A stretch of 64,000 nt of DNA from Blastomyces gilchristii SLH14081 (taxonomy: Eukaryota > Ascomycota > Eurotiomycetes > Onygenales > Ajellomycetaceae), in the NCBI RefSeq assembly GCF_000003855.2, contig NW_003101677.1, positions 1,719,506-1,783,505 on the forward strand, read 5' to 3'. Below, one piece after another: positions 47,501-56,722 of the stretch; positions within the stretch are counted from its first letter, which is position 1; each line of letters begins with the position of its first letter. A program made the translations under genes and the position numbers. The notes beneath the pieces are model-generated. The model did no database searches, was not told the origin of the DNA, and was given only the letters and a program-made list of their open reading frames with translations.

Positions 47501-49390
47501 ATTTATCAGTTCAAAACTGATTCAGAGAACTATACTCATATCAAACTTCTTCTTCATCACTCTTTTCATTAAATTGAAGATCTCAAGATTGTTGATCTTC
47601 TCATCTCTTGACCCTCTTTTACAGAGATCTTTAATTATTATCATCTTTCTCATAATCACTCAGTTGATGCCTATGATGAAGACATACTGGAATCAGAACC
47701 TGAGTTTGAAGATGATCAGAATGATGAAGAGAAGCTTGATCTCTCTTAAGTATTACTCACCTGTCAAAATTCACAGTATGATAATGATGATCTCATTGAT
47801 ATCTGAAACTGTGAACAGCTTGATCATCAGTTCTTAGATTTCAACTATGATTGAAGCTCTCATGTTGACACTTATATCAATCTTGACATAGAATTTTAAA
47901 ACAATATGAAGACTGACTTCTCTGCAGACACTACTCTTCATGAATATGACTCACTCAAGACTCTAGACTCTGATCAACATCTTCTTCATGACACTATTCT
48001 CTATCATTATACTGAGATTCTTAACAGCAGATTTCTGAATCCTTTGCTAATTAATCTAGATAATGAAGATGACACTGATAAAACTTATCTGATTATGATT
48101 TTATCTATAACTCTTCAAAATCTTGCAGAGGCTCAAGATCTCTCAATCTCAATCATTCAAGCTGTGTCAACTGATATAGCTGCTCACTTTATTAACACTC
48201 AAACCTTGCATGTGTTATTTCAGCTTCTTATACACAAGAACATGTTATATGAACTGCTCAACTCTCAAAATCTTCAATCTTTGCAGACTCTTTTTAAGAA
48301 TGTTCACTATCTGTTAATTGATGAAAAGTCAATGATTGATTTACAGCAACTCTCATGAATTGATCAGACCTGTCATTACATATTCTCTCATAAGAATGCT
48401 CATTTTGATGGTCTCAGTATTATTCTCAGTGAAGATTTCTATCAGCTCTCATCTGTTTTTCAAACTTCACTCTATTATAACAGACATATTGATTATAAAG
48501 AAGACATTCAGAGCCATCAAATCTACTTAGCTTTTAGTAAAATCATTCAACTTACTGTGATTCAATAATAAGTGAATGAAGATGTCATCAGCTGTCAGTT
48601 CTGTGAGACCTTGAAAAATCTTTGTCTTGATCAGTTAACTCTGAATGATTGAGAGTTTCTTTCAAAGCATGTGCAGGCTCTTATTCCTCATAAAGTCTCA
48701 GTCTTTGAGAATGCAATTCACATTTATACAAAGAAGTGTCATATTCATGTCTATAATGATGATACTATTCAAAGCTGTAAACAACCTGTTATTAATATTC
48801 AGATCATAAATGTTAATATAGACACTTCTCAGTTAGATTCTGATAAGACTGATAATCTTCATTAGAATCTTTCTCTCTTTATCAGCTACTGAATCATACT
48901 TCTACAGAATATTTAAACAGACTGCAGCCTTATTAACAGTGCTCTTGAGACTCTTCATAACATTGTATAAAGTTCAGATGTGAAGAATTCTTATCAAGAT
49001 TCTTCATTTACACTGCTAATTAATTTTAACAAATATAACAGCTCTGCTTATTTGAAATGAGAGAATCTTAAACTTGTGTCTATCTTCTGCAGCTGTCATG
49101 ACTTTTCTCATGTTAATCAAGTCTGCAGCTACACACAGTTCTCTATTACAGTTGCATATACTATTACTGTTTATAAATCTCAAGGATTATCACTTGATCA
49201 GGCCATTCTTGATATTTCTGAGACTGAATTTCAGACTGATCTCACATATGTTGTGATTTCACAGATCAAAACATATCAAGGTCTTCTATTTGAACAATTC
49301 TTTGATTATTTCAGATTTCATCAGTCTGATGATGGAGTAAGCAGAAGCATGCAGATGTATGAGATTGATTATACAAGATATCAAAGTTAA
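44543..49390 (+). pseudogene. Helitron Rep/PIF1-like helicase, inactivated by point stops
   Basis: One reading frame of 1,616 codons with no frameshift, interrupted by dozens of stops, mostly TGA where Trp or Arg is expected. N-terminal Helitron region: MHVFIKVHQVREHQYKYKDY, SFLRDTDCVYNTLSLL, LDIIILKSS (45.36-45.56 kb). Rep: HUH motif HSH at 46598-46606 and YLSKY at 47072-47086 (the YxxKY two-tyrosine motif). Helicase: Walker A reads DDTDKT at 48068-48085, where GGTGKT is expected. Walker B region LLIDEKSMIDLQQLS, then QLTVIQ and SKHVQALIPHKV. Near the end, ITVAYTITVYKSQGLSLDQA and LTYVVISQIKTYQGLLFE correspond to late PIF1 motifs. It would have driven rolling-circle transposition and cannot do so in this form. 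Confidence 0.92.
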
Positions 49391-49941
49391 CAGATAACTA
49401 AGTTATATTTCTTTTCTTTTTATAGATCTCTGTTAATCTATATTTTATATAGTTTCATTCACTCTTTATTTCATCTTTTTCATAGTTTACATTTGATCTG
49501 TTCATTCACTTATTCTTTATTACTGTAAGTTCTTTATTCTCTGTTCTATCATTCTCTCTGTCTGTTCTACTTACAGATTCACTGAATTCAATCATTGAAT
49601 TTAATGAATCTATTACAGTCAATTCTATTATAATCACTGAATCTGAGAATGAGTAATTAGCAGTCTACAGAAGGTATTGAAACAATCTGAATATTGATTT
49701 ATACAGCTCAGATTTAATATAATGACATTTTTGACCTGAGAGATCAAGAATCTTCTGAGGTCTGTGTTATTGAGATCTGTGTTGCATTATGTGATAAGAG
49801 ATATTGAATTCTTACAGTCATCAACACATGTATGAGAGAAAGTGAATGAATTTCAGAGTGTTCTCTTTCTCTTTGAAGAATTCATCTTATCTCTCATCTC
49901 TCATCTCTGTCAGCTGTTTTTTTTTTTTTTTTTCAGAAATC
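49391..49941 (+). other. spacer between the two Helitron genes
   Basis: AT-rich, CpG-free sequence ending in a T-tract (about 49917-49933) just before the second gene's ATG. No open frame was recognised. Confidence 0.6.
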
Positions 49942-50866
49942 ATGTTATTTATCTCTATTAATTCATCAGAAGTTCAAAAAATCATCAATACTGTTATTAT
50001 AGCTGAAAACAACATCTTGAAACACATTCATTGTAAGTAAGATTCTTAAAATAATGAAAATTGTAATTCTAACAGTCAGTATAGTTCTCAACAATCTTGT
50101 TCAGTCTGTCAAGCTATCAGCTGTTAATCTTATTCTCAGTTCTGTATCTGTGTCTGTGCCTGCCTCTGCTGTGTCTGTCAGTCCTAGACTATTAAGTCAA
50201 CTGTTGACTCATTTGACTGAAAGAATGTCTGAGAAGCTGTCAAAGAAGCTACAGACTCTCATCAAATTATTCTGTGCTTGTAAGTCAGTCTTATAAGAGA
50301 GTTATCAGATTAATACAAAAATCAATACAAATTATAAAGCTCTTCTTCTACAATTCTGTGATACTGTTTTTACAGTTCTCTGCAGTCACTGTGTCAGAGA
50401 AGAAGACTCTTTTATCATCTGTATCAGCACTCTGAATCAGTGTCATGAAGCTTGTACCAGTTGTCATTATAATAGCACTGAAAGTCACTGCTCTTATCAT
50501 AGAAGTGAGTTACTTTTCAATATAAAATATATCAATTTCAATACAATTAACTAATAGTTATATATAGTCAATGTCAATAAGAAGAATGATAAAGTGAAAG
50601 AAAAGAAGCAGAAGAATGAAAAGAGAAAGAAAGTTAAGAAGAAGAGTTTATTCAAGAAGCACTCTATGACTGAGAATACAGAGACTAGAGTCTTGAAAAA
50701 ACAGATGACAAGTGTTGAGTCAGTTGATGATCATGATATTGAGATTTTGACTCTTTGTGTTGAAAATGAGGCTCTGTGCAAGAAGAATGCAGCCCTGAAG
50801 ACCAAATTCAGGACTATTACAAGCCTTCTTCAGGTCACTCAAACTGTTCTTAAGAATGACATATGA
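49942..50866 (+). CDS. second Helitron-borne gene: Cys-rich, Lys-rich coiled-coil protein
   Basis: Exons are 49942-50032, 50076-50279, 50376-50504 and 50568-50866 (240 aa). All introns are phase 1, with GTAAGT-CAG, GTAAGT-CAG and GTGAGT-TAG borders and a CTAAT branch-like site in the last. No stop interrupts the frame, unlike the neighbouring Rep/helicase. The third exon encodes a putative zinc-binding cluster (FLCSHCVREED, FIICIST, CHEACTSCHYNSTESHCSYHR) resembling fungal domains of the DUF3716 type (from memory). The fourth encodes a Lys-rich stretch and a predicted coiled coil (VENEALCKKNAALKTKFRTI). The protein has no Trp, so TGG-to-TGA damage would not show. The role is unknown. It may be a cargo or accessory gene of the element. 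Confidence 0.55.
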
Positions 50867-50870
50867 GCTG

Positions 50871-51328
50871 GCAGGGCAGGGCAGGGTGTTTTTTGTTTTT
50901 TTCCTTGCTTAGTTAGCTGATGCTTTTGCACTGAAAAATGAATCTCTATATGTTTTTACAGTTCTATTCCTTCTATTATTATTAATAATAAGCTGTAAAA
51001 TCAATCTTGCAGGGCCTTCTGTTTTGAGCTTAGCTCTGCAATGTCTTTGCACACAGAGGCTCGTGTGCATTAAGATATTTTTATTTTCTATTTTGTATCT
51101 TTCCCACCTAACTAAATAACTTCCTACTTATTATTCCCTTTCCACTCCACCAAACTTCTTCTACTCCTACTGACTCCTACTGCTGCTTCGTCGAACATCT
51201 CCCTGCCCTCTTTCTTCCCTCCAAAATTCCATGATTAACCATCCCATTACTTCCCCCCCCATCTCCCGTGGCTGTGGTTGCGTGAGAGTCGTGTGCTCTC
51301 GTCGGCACCCCGTTATCCGCCCTCCATA
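50871..51328. other. right flank of the Helitron and upstream region of the glutaredoxin gene
   Basis: Begins with GGCAGGGCAGGGCAGGG, a sharp return to GG-rich DNA. A hairpin GCACAC-N8-GTGTGC lies at 51049-51068 and could mark the element's 3' end, though no CTRR follows it directly. The remaining 250 bp would be the glutaredoxin promoter. Confidence 0.45.
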
Positions 51329-52160
51329 ATGAAGCGCTCATCCCCAGCTTTCCCTACCCGACACGCCTCCTTCCCCACTGCCAGTGGTCACCGAATCATG
51401 CTGCCGTCTGCCCGCCGTAGCATGAGGTTATTGATGATGGCCGTGCTTGGGGTGGTGTTTTTAATATGTTACTTGAGTGTAAGTACAATACATATCTAAC
51501 TTCTGGCATTGGGGAGGGAGGGCGCGGGGGGCGGGCCGCACGCGCGATGATCGGGATATAATTAATTGAGGCTGCCCCGCCCGCGCCGCCCGCCCAACCG
51601 TCCCGTCCAACAAAGAATTTGTTTAACTACTCTACATACACTGCCACGCATGCATGGACACGATAACTGATCAACTGCGCGGCATGACGACATTATATAT
51701 AAAACATAACAGGCCAACGCAAGTCGAATCCAGAATGAAGAATTCTACCAACAAACCGTCGAGGCGATAGATGCCAGAGCCTCGCGGAGACTCGGCGAGA
51801 TGAGCGGCGGCGGCGACGACGACGAGAACCTCTTCCAGAAGCTGCGGACGACCAAATTGGCGCCGGAGGATAGGCAGGCGATCGCGGTTGAGCGGCAGAG
51901 ATATGAGAGCCCGCTAAAGATGACGCCTCCTGGTAGCGGTGGTGATGGTGGTGATGGTGGTAGTGGTGTTGGATCAAATGAGAAGTCTATCGCGGGGAGG
52001 AAGAAGATGCCTGCCGTCTCGCAGCCTGCATTATCGGAGAGTAATCATGAGGAGAATCTGGAGGTGGAGGCGGAACTTAATGCTATTCTTAAGAGGTCGC
52101 CTGGTATGTTTCCCGCCCCCTTCTTTGCCCGTTATCACAAGCCATGCCAGTACTTTGCTC

Positions 52161-52199
<39 letters not shown>

Positions 52200-52588
52200 C
52201 TCCGCGAAATACAACCGGAAAAAAAAAGAAAAGTACCATACCTAACAAATCCCACCACCACCATCCAACAGTCATAATATTCTCCAAATCCTACTGCCCC
52301 TACAGCCACAAAGCTAAATCCATCCTCCAATCCAAATACACCATCACCCCCGGCCCCTTCGTCGTCGAGCTCGATATGCACCCTCTCGGCCCGCAGCTGC
52401 AGGAGGTCCTTGGGCGCAACACCGGCCGCAGAACCGTGCCAAACGTCCTCGTCAATGGCATGACCATCGGCGGCGGAGATGATATCGAGGACCTCGATGT
52501 TACGGGCCAGTTGGCGGCGAAGATAAAGACTCTGGGCGGGAAGAGGGTTATGGAGATGCGGGTGAGGGATCAGGGGACGTCGCTTTGA
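51329..52588 (+). CDS. membrane-anchored monothiol glutaredoxin (Grx6/Grx7 type)
   Basis: Exons are 51329-51478, 51713-52103 and 52272-52588 (285 aa). Introns run GTAAGT-CAG and GTATGT-CAG. A basic N-terminus and one hydrophobic helix (LLMMAVLGVVFLICYL, about residues 33-49) suggest a type II membrane anchor, as in the yeast secretory-pathway enzymes Grx6 and Grx7. A polar, Gly/Ser-rich linker follows. The glutaredoxin fold has the active site CPYS at residues 189-192 (VIIFSKSYCPYS), the cis-Pro segment TVPNVLVNG and the GSH-binding GGGDDIEDL. CPYS has a single active cysteine, as in Grx7, so it is expected to act on glutathione mixed disulfides in the ER/Golgi. The second intron contains a (CTTT)n repeat. 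Confidence 0.9.
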
Positions 52589-53862
52589 TTTTGGATGAAT
52601 TCTCTCTCTCTTTCCTTCCTTCCTTCCTTCCTTCCTTCTTTCTTTCTTTCTTTTCTCTTTTCTTTCGGTCTTCCCTTTTAACGGATGGACAGAAGGTAGA
52701 ACATGGTTTCTCCCTCCCTTAGTTTCATTTCTCCCCCTTCCAGCCCTAAATCCCGCCCCCTCCAAGGGCCCCAACCCCAACACTAGGAGCCTCCACGCAA
52801 TGATTGGCATGCCATGAGTCTATAATATGCGACACACCACGATACGAGGGATAAGAACGAGATTCGCATGAAAGAGGAATTTCAGATATATTTGCTTTTA
52901 TCTGTTGTTTTTTATGTTGTTTTTTTCTTTTTTGGTTTTACATCCGCAGTCTAGTTTTATCCGCGTTACGGTTTCACGGCGTTCTGGGAAATTTTCTTCC
53001 TCTTCTTCTCCTCCTCCTCGTCGCTTTCCTTCTAAAACGAAGAAAATAGAGGGCAGTGAGATTCATGACATAAACTTGAGCTTAGTGGACAGTTCGGTAT
53101 GGCCTGGTTCTGGTTCTTGTTCTGGTTTAAAGAGCTTTATATTGTTACTGCATGCATTTTTATTGCAGCTATCGTATAATGTATATGGGTACCTATGTGT
53201 ACTCGATTAGATATATATCAGTATTATTGGGTTTATGATTGTTTTGAAAAGGGAGAAGGTTCTCTGAGACGGTGGAGAGTAGTGTCCAGACGAGAAAAAC
53301 TGGACTCTACGCTGTGCCGAGAGATGTATATAGAGATGCCAATTTGAAGGTAGGTACGCGATTGATTGATCTGTCTAGGAACAACTACATTGGGGCATAT
53401 TCTCTAATTTCTCGAGACTCTCCAAAAGCATATGGCACCTCAGTCCCTTTATAACCGGATGATGACGATGATGATTCTGGTATCTCAGGGCTTGTTCACA
53501 ATGAATTGATCCAACCCAACCCTAGCCACCACCCACGCTAAACCCAAAACGCAACCTAAGCGACACACCCGAGGACCAACCCGCACAACGCTGACATAAT
53601 CAACCCTTCTCCGAACCCAACTTCCCACCAGCAAAATATCGCAAGGGCGAAACTAACTGTGCGTGAGTTTTGCTGCGAGAGAATTGTGCGTATCTCGAAG
53701 ACGAACAACGCCGACGACGACGACCAACGACCACCACCACCAACCCCCCCCCCTTCCCTCGCCTCCTTCTTTTTTTTTTTTCTTCTTCTTTCTTTCTTCC
53801 CTCAACCAACTCGGCCTGTTTTCCCCCGCGAGAGACGCCCCCGTCGTCGTTACAGATTCAAG
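52589..53862. other. intergenic, glutaredoxin 3' region and RPL9 promoter
   Basis: (CCTT)n and (CTTT)n repeats follow the glutaredoxin stop. A C/T-rich tract at about 53745-53815 lies just upstream of the RPL9 start, as is common for fungal ribosomal protein promoters or leaders. No gene was found. Confidence 0.5.
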
Positions 53863-55661
53863 ATGTACTACGTCTACTCCCAAGAGACGCTGCCGATTCC
53901 GGATGACGGTGAGAGATTTGGATTGTTTTTTTTTTTTTTTCTTTAGTCTTCGTTTTTTATGGTTCTGGCTTTTAGAAACCCCCCCCCAAGGTCTCCCCGT
54001 CTTCTGTCCACCTACCCAATCCTAGCTTTGCGCGCGCGTGTGTGTGTGTATATGTGTGCGTGCGCTTGAGTGCATAACCTGTGGGCTGGAGCGGATATGG
54101 GACGAAGGCGGATACGAATTGAGAGGAGGGGAGCGTATGTGTGTGTGTGTGTGTGTGAAGAGGGACACATTTGCTACCGTTGGGGAGAACAGGGGATGAG
54201 GTGGATGATTGGATGGAGGGGGTATGTTGCGAATGGGGATCAGGCACAGAATTCAATGGCGAAATTTTTTTTTTTTCGCGCGCGCGGCTACGATTTCACG
54301 ATCTACGATGGACGGGATTGATGATTTTTAAAAAAAGCAAACTTGATATATTCGATGATTTTTTCGATATTCTTTTGGGCGGCTGGAAACAAATAAGGGG
54401 AAAAAAGTTATATTCTGGGCAAATTCGATTCGATAACAGACACAGACACAGACATAGCACCTACGCACCACACACACGTACACACATACGCAAACAACGC
54501 TACACACGTCGCTTTTGTATATTGCTTTGTCTAGAGGAGGCAGGGAATCTGAGAATATGATGTGCTGACCAGCTGTTTTTGCTTCGACGATTTATAGTGA
54601 AGGTGCACATCCGCTCGCGGGTCGTCACCGTTGAGGGACCACGAGGTATGCATCTCTCCTCCTCTCTACGTGTGGTTTGCGAAGGGATATTCCGGAGCAT
54701 ACCATATAAAATCACTCCCGTCTCAAAAAAAAAAAAAAAGGAAAAAGAAAAAAATCTGACCCAAACCAAACAGGCAAACTCGTCAAGGACCTCTCGCACG
54801 TCTCCGTCTCCTTCAGCATGCCCAAGAAGAACGTGCTGGCCATCGAGATCCACCATGGCTCGCGCAAGGCCGTTGCCTCCCTCAGAACAGTCCGCACCGT
54901 GATCAACAACCTTATTATCGGCGTCACCCGCGGCTTTAAATACAAGATGCGCTACGTCTATGCCCATTTCCCCATCAACGTCAACATTGAGAATAACAAG
55001 GAGACGGGACTTGCTGAGGTTGAGATTCGGTATGTATTTGTCTCTTTCCTTTTCCTTTTATATATATATGTATATTTCTTTTCTTTTCTTTCTTTTCGTC
55101 TTTTTATGAATGTTTTCGCTTTTCTTCGCTTGCGATTGGTTGGTGGGGGGTTTGCTGCTATATATTTCTTTTCAAAGACCATGCTGCAGATATAGGTTGA
55201 GCAGATTCAGGGTCAGGGAAAAAAGAAACGAGCAAAACGTGATGCCGTTAGACGAAGGATGGGATCGAACAACATGGAAAACACACGAAAATAGCTAATC
55301 TCTTCCTGCCAAAACAAATAGAAACTTCCTGGGCGAGAAGAGAGTCCGCCGCGTCATCTGCCAGCCCGGTGTCGAGATCATTACCTCCGCCAACGTCAAG
55401 GATGAGATCCAACTTTCTGGAAACTCGCTGGAGGGTGTTTCACAGAGCGCTGCTGATATCCAACAAATTTGCCGGGTTAGAAATAAGGATATCCGAAAAG
55501 TAAGGAAACCAACCAACCAGTCCCATCTCTTCCTCTGTCTGCTATGGGACGGTAACCCCGACATCCATGACTTCCCAATTCCCATATACTAACTATGTCC
55601 TTTCCAATAGTTCTTGGACGGTGTGTACGTTTCGGAGAAGGGTAATGTCATTGAGGAATAA
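53863..55661 (+). CDS. RPL9: 60S ribosomal protein L9 (uL6)
   Basis: Large-subunit ribosomal protein uL6. Exons are 53863-53908, 54598-54645, 54774-55029, 55322-55499 and 55611-55661 (192 aa, close to the 191 aa of yeast). Conserved blocks: [115 protein letters not shown] and [13 protein letters not shown]. The first intron is 689 nt, long for this genome, and carries (GT)n and (CA)n repeats. The last intron has a consensus TACTAAC branch site near 55587. The start is fixed by the conserved [10 protein letters not shown]-terminus. Confidence 0.97.
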
Positions 55662-56722
55662 AGGGGCGGGTTCACTATCTAGATGATATAGCGATCGGGA
55701 ACAAGAAAAAAAAGGGGAAAAAAAAACTACAAAAAACAAAAAGGGCAGAGGAATGAAACCTATTTTTTCAAACAAAATTGAAAAGAAGTCCAAGAAAGAA
55801 AAACCAAAAAAGGCGGATCATCAGGCCCGTTTTTCTGTTCTTTCTTTTCCTCCTTTTTTTAAACGTGAAAATGGGACATGTCCTCTTTCTTTTTTCTTTT
55901 TTCTTTTTTTTTTCCCCTTCCTTTTTTTCTAATTGGCCTTTTTTTTTCCTTTTAAGTTTTACCTACTTTTTCCCCGTGCAGGAGTTTTTTTAATTGACGT
56001 TCCTATTTTACTTTAACGACATGCGCTTCTTCCATTTCCCCCCATTTCTCCGTTCCACTCATAAGGCAACCTTTGAACATAACGTGCCAAGACCTGATGC
56101 CAAGAAGCTGTACTCCGTATACATATATGACAATTGCTGTCCCAACGATTGCTTCCGGGATTTAGGGGCAGGCTACCGGGCGCCAAACTATGCCTGTTAT
56201 ATTCATAACATCGCTTTTTCCACTGCTAAAACGGAGAGGCACTAGTGTCACTGCCTTGGTTGAGGGGACCAAAACAGGGCGGGCTGCACATGAAGCTTCC
56301 AAGCTACTGCCCTTTATACCTGCCCCTCTGCTGAAATGCTAATTCTTGAATTTGTAGAGTGTTCTATTATTGTCTAGATCTTTTTGGAAAGAGAAAAACA
56401 AAAAGGGAAAAGAAAAGGAACCAGAAATCTTACAGATAAAATCCCCCTTGGTGCGTAAGTCTAATGCCTTGCCGTTATCCACCAAACCCCCTCAATGCTC
56501 CCTTGAAAATAAAAGCTAAACACAGGTAAAGGAGCGGAGGTTGATCAGTCAGTCATCTAACAGGCGAAAACAAGCCTCTCGGCTCGGCAGCCCTTTCCAG
56601 TTTGTTTAAACTCAAACAACACCATGCCCGCACCCATCCCAACAGCACGCACGACCACAGCACAGACGGCGCCGCAGAAAGACAACAAATAACACAACAC
56701 CCCACAGCCACGCACCAAAGCC
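55662..56722. other. intergenic, 1.06 kb
   Basis: T-rich and A-rich RPL9 3' region, one TACTCCGTA at 56111-56119, then the upstream region of the patatin gene. No gene was found. Confidence 0.5.

Larger units (their letters stand above)
43982..50870 (+). mobile_element. Helitron-family rolling-circle transposon, AT-rich and mutated
   Basis: A 6.9-kb island with markedly lower GC than its flanks. It encodes a Rep/helicase frame with the Helitron N-terminal region, HUH and YxxKY replication motifs and a PIF1-type helicase, followed by a spliced second gene. Reading by eye I find only one CpG (47215-47216) in the whole tract. GG and CC are also scarce, whereas CA and TG are common. GG-rich and CpG-containing DNA resumes abruptly at about 50874. 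Imperfect tandem repeats occupy the left end. The exact termini (5'-TC and 3'-CTRR in canonical Helitrons) could not be fixed. Confidence 0.88.

Noticed and set aside
53909..54597. Intron-encoded C/D snoRNA in RPL9
   Set aside because: A TGATGA-like C box and CTGA D boxes occur, but they are too far apart or too close, and no flanking pairing is evident.
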